Positions 39,268 through 48,519 of a DNA stretch of 64,000 nucleotides are shown one piece after another (the first letter of the stretch is position 1; each line of letters opens with the position of its first letter). Origin of the DNA: Leadbetterella sp. (lineage in GTDB: Bacteria > Bacteroidota > Bacteroidia > Cytophagales > Spirosomataceae); NCBI GenBank assembly GCA_019638185.1, contig JAHBUH010000022.1, positions 17,121 through 81,120 on the forward strand, read 5' to 3'. The translations under genes were made by a program, and so were the position numbers. The notes below the pieces were generated by a model. It saw nothing but the letters and a program-made list of their open reading frames with translations, was not told where the DNA came from and searched no databases.

Positions 39268-40470
39268 ATGAATCTATTTGAGAGTTTTGATGAAATCGTC
39301 AACGACGAGTTTATTGAAAAATTCAAATCTTACACATCAACAACACACGGTGACCTGAACGTTACCGTAAAAGGAGTATTTTATACGCTCCTGGCGGGGA
39401 TGATCCGGAAAACATACAGCGACATGAGCGCCGGTATGCTTTTTAACCAGATCGAGGAGAATGCAAAACGGGTAAACCTGCCCGCTAACCTGGCCAGCAT
39501 CTTCAGCCAGGATTCCGTGCTGAAAAAAATAGAGGTTGACGGTTCCAAGATCATTTCCCAGGTATTCCCGGCTTACAAAAGCCCCCTGTTGAGCATGATC
39601 AGCACCTATTCAGGGGTGAGCAAAGCCACCACTACCGTGGCATCGGATATTGTGGCGAACGTCATCATCTCCATGTTCAAAAAAGACATTGAAAGCGGAA
39701 AATGGGATAAAGACCAGATGATCAGCCTCCTGAGACAGCATCATGAGCCTCTTCTGAATGCTATCCCGGAACCTTTGCTGGAAAAAATGATCCCTTCCCT
39801 GGGCCTTCATGATCTCATGACCGTGCGGCCTTATGTGCCTAAAAAAGAAAAAAGTGAACCGGTCGGAAAAACCCGGGAAGAAACCGTGCAGGCCGTGGAA
39901 TACGCTGACACCACCTCTGAAAGTTCTTCCTCTAACGGCTGGCTGATCGGGATCATCATTGGTATTTTAGCCATAGGTGGCAGTTTATACTATTATTATA
40001 CCCAAAACGGAAACCTGAATTTCTTCTCCAAAAAAGAAGTGCCGGTAGAAAGCGTGGAGCCTTTGACCGAAGAAACCGGGATGAAAGACTCTCTGGCTAC
40101 TGAAGTTCAGGCCCCGGCCCCTGCAGTGGCAGACGACTTCACCGGCTTCAAAGCCTATGTGCTGAATGCCGCTGAACCGGCCGGAAAAGAATTTGACCTG
40201 AAATCCGTGAAATTTGTAACGGATTCTATTTCCCTGCAGCCGGCCTCGGTGGCGGTGGTAGACAGTATTGCCACACTGATGGGAAATAACCCGCAGCTCC
40301 AGATCAAAATTACGGCATTTTCCGGCTCGGGGGAAAAAGCATTCAATAATAAGCGTGCCTTTTTCGTTAAAAGAATACTGACCGCCAAAGGAATAGCCGC
40401 CATAAAGATCGATGCGGTTTCAGGCGGTATCGGAGAAGATTTTGCAAAAGTTAAGGTGATCAGTAAATAA
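39268..40470 (+). CDS. Single-span membrane protein with DUF937-like N-domain and degenerate OmpA-like C-domain
   Basis: 400 residues without signal peptide. Residues about 1-195 are helical and resemble DUF937 (EIVNDEFIEKFKSYTS, LFNQIEENAKR, LEKMIPSLGLHDLM). A membrane helix lies at about 228-246 (GWLIGIIIGILAIGGSLYYYY). The C-terminal 90 residues resemble OmpA (VKFVTDSISLQPASVAVVDSIATLMGNNPQLQIKITAF...NNKRAFFVKRILTAKGI). The peptidoglycan-binding Thr-Asp pair of OmpA is replaced by Phe-Ser while the Arg helix remains, so binding may be weak. A cell-envelope linker role is inferred. Confidence 0.75.
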   Translation: MNLFESFDEIVNDEFIEKFKSYTSTTHGDLNVTVKGVFYTLLAGMIRKTYSDMSAGMLFNQIEENAKRVNLPANLASIFSQDSVLKKIEVDGSKIISQVFPAYKSPLLSMISTYSGVSKATTTVASDIVANVIISMFKKDIESGKWDKDQMISLLRQHHEPLLNAIPEPLLEKMIPSLGLHDLMTVRPYVPKKEKSEPVGKTREETVQAVEYADTTSESSSSNGWLIGIIIGILAIGGSLYYYYTQNGNLNFFSKKEVPVESVEPLTEETGMKDSLATEVQAPAPAVADDFTGFKAYVLNAAEPAGKEFDLKSVKFVTDSISLQPASVAVVDSIATLMGNNPQLQIKITAFSGSGEKAFNNKRAFFVKRILTAKGIAAIKIDAVSGGIGEDFAKVKVISK

Positions 40471-40531
40471 CCTTAAAAGATACTAATAAACAGTCAGGAT
40501 AAAATTCTGTAAATATTGTGAGAAACATTGG

Positions 40532-40565
40532 AATGGAAACTCTTTTAGGGTTTCCATTTTTTTAC
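40532..40565 (+). terminator. Rho-independent terminator after the OmpA-like gene
   Basis: AATGGAAAC (40532-40540) pairs with GTTTCCATT (40550-40558), followed by more T residues to 40565. Confidence 0.85.
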
Positions 40566-40644
40566 GGCCTATCCGGGGTATTTAACCGCCGAAGGCAGAA
40601 TATACCAGGAAGAAAGCGCGTTATATTCCCGGAAACAGCGTGCT

Positions 40645-41103
40645 ATGAATATCATCTTTTTTGTCTTTTTGCTTACTTTTCAAACCCCGGCCGATGTACG
40701 CCTGGAATTTCTCCGGGAAGTAAATACCCTCCGGGCGGAGGGCTGTACCTGCGGCAACGAGCATTTTGACCCCGTAAACCCGGTAACCTGGAATGAAACA
40801 TTGGAAAAAACCGGTTTCCTGCACAGTAAAGACATGCAGACCCGCGGATACTTCTCCCACTTTTCCAAAAGAGGGAAATCACCGGCTGACCGGCTTCGGG
40901 CCCAAGGTTATGTCTACCGGAGTTTTGCTGAAAATCTGTTTGCTGCTAAGGGATATACTCCCTCGGTAAAAGAGGTGGTCAGCGCCTGGAAGAACAGTAC
41001 CAACCACTGTAAAAACCTGATGAACAATACCGTCACTGAAATGGGGGTGGGAATTTACAAAGGATACTACACACAATTATTTGGCACCAGACAAACTAAA
41101 TAA
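40645..41103 (+). CDS. CAP-domain (SCP/PR-1-like) protein
   Basis: 152 residues; the short hydrophobic start (MNIIFFVFLLTFQTPA) is probably a signal peptide. The CAP pattern is clear: LEFLREVNTLRAEG, PVTWNETLEKTGFLHSKDMQTRGYFSHFSKRGKSPADRLRAQGYVYRSFAENL and VSAWKNSTNHCKNLMN. The conserved His of HSKDM, Glu of AENL and His of NHCK are present. Bacterial CAP proteins are secreted and of unknown activity. Confidence 0.88.
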   Translation: MNIIFFVFLLTFQTPADVRLEFLREVNTLRAEGCTCGNEHFDPVNPVTWNETLEKTGFLHSKDMQTRGYFSHFSKRGKSPADRLRAQGYVYRSFAENLFAAKGYTPSVKEVVSAWKNSTNHCKNLMNNTVTEMGVGIYKGYYTQLFGTRQTK

Positions 41104-41142
41104 CGAATAAATTTGTAATATTGTAGTAACAATGGTTTTTAG

Positions 41143-41394
41143 ATGGAAGATTTAACATTAAAAGTTGAGCAGGCTTTAGATAATATCAGACCTTACCTGA
41201 TCGCTGACGGAGGAAACGTAAAGGTTCTGGAAATCACCGGGGATAACGTGGTGAAACTGGAATTTATAGGTTCCTGTGGCAGTTGTCCTATGTCATCCAT
41301 GACCTTCAAAGCGGGGCTTGAAGAAGCCATCTTGAAGAATGTTCCTGAAATTAAAAGTGTGGAAGCTGTAAATGTGGCGGTTGACTCCTATTAA
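41143..41394 (+). CDS. NifU C-terminal-domain iron-sulfur scaffold
   Basis: 83 residues, a single NifU-like domain: ALDNIRPYLIADGGNVKVLEI, the cluster-binding Cys45-Gly-Ser-Cys48 in GSCGSCPMSSMTFKAGLE and the end VPEIKSVEAVNVAVDS. It assembles or carries 4Fe-4S clusters in the cytosol. It stands between a CAP gene and a strong terminator, so it may be its own unit. Confidence 0.93.
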   Translation: MEDLTLKVEQALDNIRPYLIADGGNVKVLEITGDNVVKLEFIGSCGSCPMSSMTFKAGLEEAILKNVPEIKSVEAVNVAVDSY

Positions 41395-41416
41395 ATATTG
41401 AACAATACGCTGCCGG

Positions 41417-41450
41417 GTTGCCTGTGATCCAAATCATGAGGCAACTTTTT
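41417..41450 (+). terminator. Rho-independent terminator after the NifU-like gene
   Basis: GTTGCCT (41417-41423) pairs with AGGCAAC (41439-41445), with an inner TGAT/ATCA pairing, followed by TTTTT. Confidence 0.85.
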
Positions 41451-41497
41451 GCATTAACGAACCACGCTAAAGCCGGACCTCAAAATAAACTGTAAGG

Positions 41498-43261
41498 ATG
41501 AACAAAAAGCTCAAAGTCGGTATTTTCTTCGGGGGACAGTCGAGAGAAAGAGAAATTTCATTTCTCGGCGGAAGAACAGCTTACGAACACATTGACAAAC
41601 GCTACTTCGATCCTGTACTAATTTTTGTAGACAGCTTGGGAAACTTCATCCTGGTCGATGAGGCTGTCCTGGATGAGCCGGATATCCGGAGCTTCTATCC
41701 TTCTAAAAACCAGAATAACGGTTACAAAGTGTACATTGAATCCTTAGGGCCGCTTAAGGACTCCCAGCTCTATAAGCTTATTTACAAGATCGGGTCACAG
41801 ATCAAACCCGAAAACCTGAAAGAAGTCATTGATTTTGCGTTTGTGGTCATGCACGGCCCCTACGCCGAAGACGGAAGTGTGCAGGGCCTTTTTGAATGGC
41901 TGAATATCCCCTACATGGGGCCCGGCATCCTGGGCTCGGGCATCGGTATCAATAAGCCTTTCCAAAACCAGCTGATGGCCTATGCCACCGGCCAGGAGAA
42001 AAAATATACCACCGTCAGTAAGAAAGAATGGGTGGAAGGCGACCGCTCCAAGCTCTTTTCCCGGCTTATCGGGCAGCTGGGCTTCCCGCTGGTGGTAAAA
42101 GCACCGCACCAGGGCTCCTCTATCGGGGTGGCCATTGTGAAAAAGCGAAGCCTGGAAGAATTCAGCAGGGCCATGTCGCAATGCTTTTTCGAGACCACCG
42201 TTATCCGCAAGGACTGGGATAAACTCTCCACCCGGCGGAAAAAGAACCTGCTGGAAAAGATGAGTAACCTGGATGAGGGCATCGGTTTCCCGGTGGTGTT
42301 TAACGATGAAGTCATCTACCACCCCGCCGTTCTCCTTAAAAAGCTGAATGAGCACCTGGCTAAAAATGAGTCGGCCCTGCTCACCAGTGTAAACGCGGAA
42401 GACTATGTGCTGATTGAAGAATTTATATCCGGCCAGGAGTTTTCCTGCGGGGTGATCCAGGACGATAACGGCACGCCCATAGCCCTGCCGCCGGCCGAAG
42501 TATACGGTGAAACCCAGACGTTTGATTTTAAAGCCAAATACAAGTCTACCGTCAGCAAAAAGCGGATCCCCGTGAAGACCAGCGATGAAAACCTGGATAA
42601 AATTCACGAAGACGTGCTGAAGGCCTTCCTGGCCACCGGCATGAGCGTGGTTTGCCGCATAGACGGCTTCATCACCGAAGAGGGTGAAGTACTGCTGCAC
42701 GACCCGAACACCCTGCCGGGGATGTCACCCAGTTCCTTCATTTTCAAGCAAATGGCCGAAGTGGGCTTTAACATCACGGATGCCATCACTTATTTTATCC
42801 GGCAGTCGCTCATAGAAAGAATGCGCAGCGGTAAAAACCGCTACGAGCTCAGTAACCTGCTGAATAATCTTTCTAACCGCATCAGCGCCACCGGGCCCCG
42901 GAAAAAGCTGGCCATCCTTTTTGGCGAAAACGACGAAGAGTACGCCCTGGCCCGGAAAAAATACAGTCAATACTGCGGCAGCGAAGAATACGAACCTATC
43001 CCGGTGTGTGCGGCGCTGAACGGCTCCAAATACATCATCCCGCTGAATCTCATGTTTAAGCCGGATATCAATGAATTCGGCACGGCCATCGGTACGCCTA
43101 AGCACCCTTTCATTACGAAGAACATAGAGAAGACAAAGCAGCTGCGTGAATTTTACGTGGGCAAGGTGGATTTCTCGGTCCGGAAGATCTCGGATACCGA
43201 TTTCACCCAGACCTTCCGCACGCTTTTCATCTGTAAAAACAAAGAGCTCACTATCCTTTAA
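41498..43261 (+). CDS. D-alanine--D-alanine ligase-like protein with an extra C-terminal domain
   Basis: 587 residues; ordinary Ddl has 300-370. Residues 1-about 455 are an expanded Ddl with KVGIFFGGQSREREISFLGGR, FVVMHGPYAEDGSVQGLFEWLNIPYMGPG, LGFPLVVKAPHQGSSIGV, IEEFISGQEFSCGVI and DPNTLPGMSPSSFIFKQMAEVG. From about 466 a further domain begins KKLAILFGENDEEYA..EYEPIPV, which resembles the start of a second Ddl N-domain but has no ATP-grasp part. It makes D-Ala-D-Ala for peptidoglycan, or a related dipeptide. The stop and the RNase H start share one base. Confidence 0.85.
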   Translation: MNKKLKVGIFFGGQSREREISFLGGRTAYEHIDKRYFDPVLIFVDSLGNFILVDEAVLDEPDIRSFYPSKNQNNGYKVYIESLGPLKDSQLYKLIYKIGSQIKPENLKEVIDFAFVVMHGPYAEDGSVQGLFEWLNIPYMGPGILGSGIGINKPFQNQLMAYATGQEKKYTTVSKKEWVEGDRSKLFSRLIGQLGFPLVVKAPHQGSSIGVAIVKKRSLEEFSRAMSQCFFETTVIRKDWDKLSTRRKKNLLEKMSNLDEGIGFPVVFNDEVIYHPAVLLKKLNEHLAKNESALLTSVNAEDYVLIEEFISGQEFSCGVIQDDNGTPIALPPAEVYGETQTFDFKAKYKSTVSKKRIPVKTSDENLDKIHEDVLKAFLATGMSVVCRIDGFITEEGEVLLHDPNTLPGMSPSSFIFKQMAEVGFNITDAITYFIRQSLIERMRSGKNRYELSNLLNNLSNRISATGPRKKLAILFGENDEEYALARKKYSQYCGSEEYEPIPVCAALNGSKYIIPLNLMFKPDINEFGTAIGTPKHPFITKNIEKTKQLREFYVGKVDFSVRKISDTDFTQTFRTLFICKNKELTIL

Positions 43262-43869
43262 TGGCAAAATACTATGTGGTCTGGAAAGGGCGAACTACCG
43301 GCATCCTGGAAGACTGGGATTCCTGCAAAAAAAGCATAGAGGGGTTTGAAGGCGCTCAGTACAAATCATTTAAGACCTTAAAAGAGGCCGAAGAGGCCAA
43401 AAAAAAAGGGTTTTATAAATCCATCAAACCCAAAGAGCCGGCTGGCACCGGCCGGATTCCCCGGCCTGACTACCCCGCCTGGGCCGTAGATGCCGCCTGG
43501 AACACTAAAACCGGCGACATGGAGTACCAGGGAGTAGACCTCCAGACCGGCCGGAACCTCTTTCATCGCGGCCCTTTTTATGACGGTACAAATAATATCG
43601 GGGAGTTCCTGGCCCTGGTGCACGCCCTGGCCCTGCTGCATAAGCACGGCTCGGAAGCGCCCGTTTTTTCCGACTCCCGCACGGCCATTGCCTGGGTGAA
43701 GAAAAAGAAAGCCAATACCAAACTGGACCGCACCCCGCGAAACGGCGAGCTCTTTGAGCTGCTGGAAAGGGCGGAAACCTGGCTGAGAACCCATACCTAT
43801 AAAAACCCCATCCGGAAGTGGGAAACCGAATGGTGGGGGGAAAACCCGGCCGACTTCGGGCGAAAATGA
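43261..43869 (+). CDS. Ribonuclease H1 with N-terminal viroplasmin-like domain
   Basis: 202 residues. The N-terminal hybrid-binding domain is YYVVWKGRTTGILEDWDSCKKSIEGFEGAQYKSFKTLKEAEEA. The RNase H domain has the catalytic acids in AVDAAWNT, IGEFLALVHAL and FSDSRTAIAWV, and the closing RTPRNGELFELLERAE. It removes RNA from RNA-DNA hybrids. It starts on the last base of the ddl stop codon. Confidence 0.9.
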   Translation: MAKYYVVWKGRTTGILEDWDSCKKSIEGFEGAQYKSFKTLKEAEEAKKKGFYKSIKPKEPAGTGRIPRPDYPAWAVDAAWNTKTGDMEYQGVDLQTGRNLFHRGPFYDGTNNIGEFLALVHALALLHKHGSEAPVFSDSRTAIAWVKKKKANTKLDRTPRNGELFELLERAETWLRTHTYKNPIRKWETEWWGENPADFGRK

Positions 43870-43908
43870 AAGTCCCCGGAAAATCCGGATTAACTTAAAG
43901 TGTTAACT

Positions 43909-44604
43909 ATGTTCCGGTTTAAGCAGTTTACCGTCACCCAGGAAAATTCCGCCATGAAAGTCTGTACGGATTCCTGCCTGTTCGGCGCCCTGATCCGCGC
44001 TAATCAGCCGGTGAATGCCCTGGATATCGGTACGGGTACCGGCCTCCTCAGCCTGATGGTGGCGCAGCGCTACCCCCAGCTGATCCTTGACGCCGTGGAG
44101 ATAGACAGCGGCTCCGCCGCAGACGCCCGGTATAATTTCACCCACAGCCCGTTTCAGGACCGCCTCCGGCTCCACGAATGCGCTGTCCAGGATTTTAAAA
44201 CGGAAAAGACCTATGACCTGGTCTTCTCTAACCCGCCGTTTTACGAAAACCGGCTGAAGTCGCCCCATAGTCGTAAAAACCTGGCCCACCATGCCACCGG
44301 GCTCTCCTTCCGGGAGCTGGCCGGTATTTCTGCCCGGCTGTTAAGTGCTGACGGTACCTTATGGATCCTGCTCCCGCCCTTTGAAATGGAGGCGTTTATC
44401 ACTGAGGCCCGCAGCCACTCACTGGGCATAACGGCCCGCTATACCGTTCGCCATGATACCGGGAAGCCGGTCTTCAGGGAAGTGGTGGCTTTTTCCCGCC
44501 AGCACCCGCCTCATGCCCCGTCTCAGGAAATTATAATTTATGAAAACGCTAAATATAGTAGTATCTTTGCGGCATTACTGAGAGACTACTATCTCATCTT
44601 TTAG
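43909..44604 (+). CDS. trmN: tRNA1(Val) adenine-N6-methyltransferase (TrmN6/YfiC family)
   Basis: About 231 residues from the ATG at 43909; a GTG three codons earlier is possible. MFRFKQFTVTQENSAMKVCTDSCLFGAL is the family start. SAM-binding ALDIGTGTGLLSLMVAQR is followed by the N6-adenine methylase motif Asn-Pro-Pro-Phe in FSNPPFYENRLKS. The known enzyme methylates A37 of tRNA1(Val). It lies 3 bases before the glycosyltransferase gene. Confidence 0.9.
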   Translation: MFRFKQFTVTQENSAMKVCTDSCLFGALIRANQPVNALDIGTGTGLLSLMVAQRYPQLILDAVEIDSGSAADARYNFTHSPFQDRLRLHECAVQDFKTEKTYDLVFSNPPFYENRLKSPHSRKNLAHHATGLSFRELAGISARLLSADGTLWILLPPFEMEAFITEARSHSLGITARYTVRHDTGKPVFREVVAFSRQHPPHAPSQEIIIYENAKYSSIFAALLRDYYLIF

Positions 44605-44607
44605 TTT

Positions 44608-45555
44608 ATGGACATATCCGTTGTAATACCGCTTTATAATGAGGCTGAATCGCTGCAGGAACTTTATGCCTGGATCCGGCGCGTTATGAACGATCACGCT
44701 TTTACCTATGAAGTGATCTTTGTAGATGACGGCAGCAATGACGGATCATGGGAGATCATCCGCACTCTGGCTACGGAAAACCCGGAGGTACAAGGGTTCC
44801 GCTTCTCCAAAAATTACGGGAAGACGGCCGCCCTGCAGACCGGCTTTAACGAGACCTCGGGGAAAGTGGTCATCACCATGGACGCTGACCTCCAGGACAG
44901 CCCTGACGAGATCCCCGAGCTTTACCGCATGATCACCGAAGACGGTTATGACCTGGTTTCGGGATGGAAACAGAAGCGTTATGACCCCATCACTAAAACG
45001 CTGCCTACCAAGCTCTTCAATGCTACCACCCGCTTCATTCATGACATTCACCTGCACGATATGAACTGCGGCCTGAAAGCCTATAACAGCAAGGTCACCA
45101 AGAGCATCGTAATTTACGGCGAAATGCACCGGTACATCCCCGTGGTGGCCAAATGGAACGGCTTCGGGAAGATCGGCGAAAAGGTGGTTCAACACCAGGC
45201 CCGGAAATACGGCCACACCAAATTCGGCATTGAGCGCTTCCTGAACGGCTTCCTGGACCTGCTTTCCATCACGTTCGTGAATAAATTCGGCAAGAGCCCC
45301 ATGCATTTCTTCGGGCTGTTCGGGGTGCTGTCATTTGTAGGTGGCCTGGCCATGGCCGCTTACCTGATCGGGGAGAAACTATACAGCATTTATTCGCACC
45401 AACCCTACCGGAATGTAACCGATAACCCCCTTTTCTTCCTGGGACTGACAGCAGCACTGATTGGCTCCCAGATGTTCCTGGCCGGTTTCCTGGGTGAGCT
45501 CTTTGTGCGGAATAATGCCCGCAAAGACGATTACGTCATTTCAGAACGTATTTAA
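44608..45555 (+). CDS. GT2 glycosyltransferase, DPM1/GtrB-like
   Basis: 315 residues. The GT2 domain starts SVVIPLYNEAESLQEL; nucleotide-sugar binding is shown by IFVDDGSNDGS and the Asp92-Ala-Asp94 motif in TMDADLQDSP. Residues KAYNSKVTKSI are also typical. Two C-terminal membrane helices (about 233-255 and 272-297) match the polyprenyl-phosphate glycosyltransferases (GtrB, ArnC). It probably loads a sugar onto undecaprenyl phosphate at the inner membrane. Confidence 0.9.
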   Translation: MDISVVIPLYNEAESLQELYAWIRRVMNDHAFTYEVIFVDDGSNDGSWEIIRTLATENPEVQGFRFSKNYGKTAALQTGFNETSGKVVITMDADLQDSPDEIPELYRMITEDGYDLVSGWKQKRYDPITKTLPTKLFNATTRFIHDIHLHDMNCGLKAYNSKVTKSIVIYGEMHRYIPVVAKWNGFGKIGEKVVQHQARKYGHTKFGIERFLNGFLDLLSITFVNKFGKSPMHFFGLFGVLSFVGGLAMAAYLIGEKLYSIYSHQPYRNVTDNPLFFLGLTAALIGSQMFLAGFLGELFVRNNARKDDYVISERI

Positions 45556-45584
45556 TCAATCAATTATAAATCGTTAACTATTTC

Positions 45585-46103
45585 ATGAAAAAACTACTTT
45601 TTTATTCTTTCTTTGTGGTATCCGCACTATCTTCCTGTGACAAAAAAGACAACCCGGCCCCCGCTGCCAGCGTAGAAGGCAAATGGAACCTGGACAAGGC
45701 AGACATGACATTGAAGAGCCTGTTTGGTAACGAAGATGAGGCCATCGACTACAAAAGCCAGGGAGTTTTCCTGGAGCTGAAAAGCAACAATAAGTTTTCC
45801 ACTAACCTCGTGCTATCCGACGAGATCAATGATCTGTTAATTAAAGGTGACCTCTACGAATCCGATTATGAGCTGAAAGGAAGCGAGATCACCCTGAAAA
45901 TATACGATAATACTTACAAAGAATACCTGCCTGTAAAACTGAAAATACAGAGCTCAGATGAATCTAAAATGGTACTCCAATTCACCAAAGCGGAGCTGGC
46001 TGAGTTGATGAAAGCTTATGATAAACTGGATGGCAGTGACGAAAACTCGCAAATGCTGGGATTAGTTACTTCCTTAAACCTGGTTCTGACTTTTACCAAA
46101 TAA
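45585..46103 (+). CDS. Lipocalin-like lipoprotein
   Basis: 172 residues. The lipobox LSSC gives a lipidated Cys18 (MKKLLFYSFFVVSALSSCDKK). After the linker, VEGKWNLDKADMTLKS, FLELKSNNKFSTNLV, YELKGSEITLKIYDN and KLKIQSSDESKMVLQFTK are alternating beta-strands of a lipocalin-like small-barrel domain common in Bacteroidota. Ligand unknown. It lies 29 bases after the glycosyltransferase and ends in a strong terminator. Confidence 0.75.
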   Translation: MKKLLFYSFFVVSALSSCDKKDNPAPAASVEGKWNLDKADMTLKSLFGNEDEAIDYKSQGVFLELKSNNKFSTNLVLSDEINDLLIKGDLYESDYELKGSEITLKIYDNTYKEYLPVKLKIQSSDESKMVLQFTKAELAELMKAYDKLDGSDENSQMLGLVTSLNLVLTFTK

Positions 46104-46112
46104 AATATACAT

Positions 46113-46149
46113 GCCGTGCAGGTACAGCCCACCTGCACGGCTTTTTTTT
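46113..46149 (+). terminator. Rho-independent terminator after the lipocalin-like gene
   Basis: GCCGTGCAGGT (46113-46123) pairs with ACCTGCACGGC (46131-46141) over 11 bp, followed by eight T residues. Confidence 0.95.
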
Positions 46150-46161
46150 CAAACCAGGCCT

Positions 46162-47430
46162 TTAATACCCGTACCAGTCCTGCCACCAGCCCTTCAGCGA
46201 CTTCCGGATCTCGTTTTCCCGGGCGTTCACGCCAGGCTCGTATACCTTTAAGCCCTTCAGGTCTTCCGGTAAAAAGTTTTGCTGTACAAAATGACCCGGG
46301 AAATCATGCGAATACTTATAACCTTTGCCGTAACCGATCTGCTTCATCAGCCGCGTAGGCGCATTCCGCAGGTCAATGGGCACCGGCAGGTGAGACGTTT
46401 TCTCGGCCAGCTGCATGGCCGCATCAATGGCCAGGTAGGCGGTATTAGACTTCGGTGAAGTGGCCAGGTAAATGGCTGTTTGCGATAAAATGATCCGGCT
46501 TTCCGGGTAACCTATCTTCATTACGGCATCCATGCAGGCATTAGCCACCATCATGGCGGTGGGGTTAGCCAGCCCAATATCTTCCGAAGCCGAGATCAAC
46601 ATGCGCCGGGCTATAAACTTCACGTCTTCACCGGCCACCAGCATGCGGGCCATCCAGTACAGGGCCCCGTTAGGGTCGGATCCGCGGATAGACTTGATAA
46701 AAGCCGAGATGATGTCATAATGCTGCTCACCCGACTTATCATACCGGGCAAAGTTCTTCTGCGCCAGCGCCTCCACCAGGGCATCGTCAATCACCACCGG
46801 CTCTTTCCCCTGCTGGGCATTCACCACCAGCTCCAGCAGGTTCAGCAGCTTACGGCCGTCGCCCCCGCTCATGCGGAACAGCGAGTCGGTTTCCTGTACC
46901 CGGATATCCAGCTGTTTCAATAGTTCGTCTGATGAAATGGCGCGCTGCATCAGGCGGTTCAGCTCTTCGGTACCGAAAGCCTCCAGGATATACACCTGGC
47001 AGCGCGACAGCAGCGCTGAGTTCACCTCAAACGAGGGGTTTTCCGTGGTGGCGCCGATCAGCGTAATATGGCCCTTTTCCACAGCACCCAGGAGGGCATC
47101 CTGCTGGGATTTATTAAAACGGTGAATCTCATCAATAAATAAAATGGGCGGAAATAATCCCGAAGGCCGGGATATCACCTCGCGCAGGTCTTTCACCCCG
47201 GCCGATATGGCGCTCAGGCTATGAAACTGGCGCTTAGCCACCTCGGCGATCAGCAGCGCCAGCGAGGTCTTGCCCACGCCCGGAGGCCCCCACAGGATCA
47301 TGGAAGGCAGCATACCTGACTCTATGGCCCGCCGCAAGGGCTTACCCGGGCCCAGGATGTGCTCCTGCCCGATGTACTCGTCCAGGTTTTTAGGACGAAT
47401 TCTTTCTGCTAAGGGAATGGAATAATTCAT
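46162..47430 (-). CDS. rarA: Replication-associated recombination protein A (RarA/MgsA)
   Basis: 422 residues, normal length. The start [34 protein letters not shown] is the family signature; Walker A is [11 protein letters not shown] and Walker [19 protein letters not shown], with a sensor motif [19 protein letters not shown]. The C-terminal domain includes [16 protein letters not shown]. It is a clamp-loader-like ATPase acting at stalled forks. A minus-strand TAATTTTG at 47439-47446 ends just 8 bases before the ATG, so the message may be nearly leaderless. Confidence 0.95.
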   Translation of the reverse strand: MNYSIPLAERIRPKNLDEYIGQEHILGPGKPLRRAIESGMLPSMILWGPPGVGKTSLALLIAEVAKRQFHSLSAISAGVKDLREVISRPSGLFPPILFIDEIHRFNKSQQDALLGAVEKGHITLIGATTENPSFEVNSALLSRCQVYILEAFGTEELNRLMQRAISSDELLKQLDIRVQETDSLFRMSGGDGRKLLNLLELVVNAQQGKEPVVIDDALVEALAQKNFARYDKSGEQHYDIISAFIKSIRGSDPNGALYWMARMLVAGEDVKFIARRMLISASEDIGLANPTAMMVANACMDAVMKIGYPESRIILSQTAIYLATSPKSNTAYLAIDAAMQLAEKTSHLPVPIDLRNAPTRLMKQIGYGKGYKYSHDFPGHFVQQNFLPEDLKGLKVYEPGVNARENEIRKSLKGWWQDWYGY

Positions 47431-47438
47431 ATCTCACC

Positions 47439-47488
47439 CAAAATTATGGCTTTCAGCAAACAAATCCATCGGTTTAAACGTATATTTG
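47439..47488. promoter_or_regulatory. Divergent -7 boxes of rarA and the aldo/keto reductase gene
   Basis: CAAAATTA at 47439-47446 is the minus-strand TAATTTTG for rarA. TATATTTG at 47481-47488 is the plus-strand -7 box for the reductase and implies initiation at the ATG at 47503 rather than at 47446. Confidence 0.55.
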
Positions 47489-47502
47489 AAAAAGATCTGA
47501 CT

Positions 47503-48489
47503 ATGCATTTACCTGACCCTGACCGCTATCACCGTACCCCTTACCGGAGAACCGGCAAAAGCGGCCTCCAACTTCCTGAAATCTCATTGGGCCTCTGGCA
47601 TAATTTCGGTGGTGTGGATGTTTATGAAAATTATCGTGACATTCTGCTGACCGCCTTTGACCAGGGCATTACGCATTTTGATCTGGCTAATAACTACGGT
47701 CCGCCGCCCGGTTCAGCCGAAGAAAACTTCGGGAAAATACTGGCTCAGGACCTCAAACCCTACCGCGATGAGCTCATCATCTCCTCTAAAGCCGGCTACC
47801 GGATGTGGCCCGGGCCCTACGGAGAGTGGGGCTCCCGGAAATACCTGATCTCCAGCTGTGACCAGAGCCTGAAACGCATGGGGCTGGATTATGTGGATAT
47901 CTTTTACTCGCACCGCCCGGACCCCCGAACGCCCGTGGAAGAGACCATGGGGGCGCTGGACAGCCTGGTCAGGCAGGGAAAGGCACTGTACGTGGGGCTT
48001 TCTAACTACACCGCTGAGCAGACACGCGCCGCCCTGAAAGTACTGGAAGAGCTGGGCACGCCCTGCCTGATCCATCAGCCCAAATATTCTCTCCTGGTCC
48101 GTGAGCCGGAAGAAGCGCTTCTGGGTACCCTGGTGGATGCCGGTGTGGGCTGTATTGCCTTCTCGCCGCTGGCGCAGGGGCTGCTTACCAATAAATACCT
48201 GAAGGGAATACCCGAAGACTCCCGGGCCGCCAAATCTACCGGCTTTTTGCAGGTGGAACAGGTAGATGGGCCCACCCTGGAAAAAGTCAGGAAACTAAAC
48301 GAAATAGCCCTGAAGCGGGGGCAGTCGCTGGCGCAAATGGCCATAGCCTGGCTTTTAAAAGACCGGAAAGTGACCTCCGTGCTGATCGGGGCCAGCCGTA
48401 CCGCCCAGCTGATGGATTCACTGGGCGCGCTGGAGAACAAGACGTTTTCCGCAGAAGAGTTGCAGCAGATCAACGACATCCTCTCCTAA
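47503..48489 (+). CDS. Aldo/keto reductase, YghZ-like
   Basis: About 328 residues from the ATG at 47503, which follows the -7 box. It starts DRYHRTPYRRTGKSGLQLPEISLGLWHNFGG, very like YghZ (L-glyceraldehyde-3-phosphate reductase). The catalytic Asp/Tyr/Lys/His set is recognisable in FDLANNYGP, SSKAGYRMWPGPYGEWGSRKYL and DIFYSHRPD. NADP binding: GLSNYT and VLIGASRTAQL. Physiological substrate uncertain: small aldehydes are likely. Confidence 0.9.
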   Translation: MHLPDPDRYHRTPYRRTGKSGLQLPEISLGLWHNFGGVDVYENYRDILLTAFDQGITHFDLANNYGPPPGSAEENFGKILAQDLKPYRDELIISSKAGYRMWPGPYGEWGSRKYLISSCDQSLKRMGLDYVDIFYSHRPDPRTPVEETMGALDSLVRQGKALYVGLSNYTAEQTRAALKVLEELGTPCLIHQPKYSLLVREPEEALLGTLVDAGVGCIAFSPLAQGLLTNKYLKGIPEDSRAAKSTGFLQVEQVDGPTLEKVRKLNEIALKRGQSLAQMAIAWLLKDRKVTSVLIGASRTAQLMDSLGALENKTFSAEELQQINDILS

Positions 48490-48519
48490 CCGTAAATTTT
48501 TAACCTAAAACAGATATCT

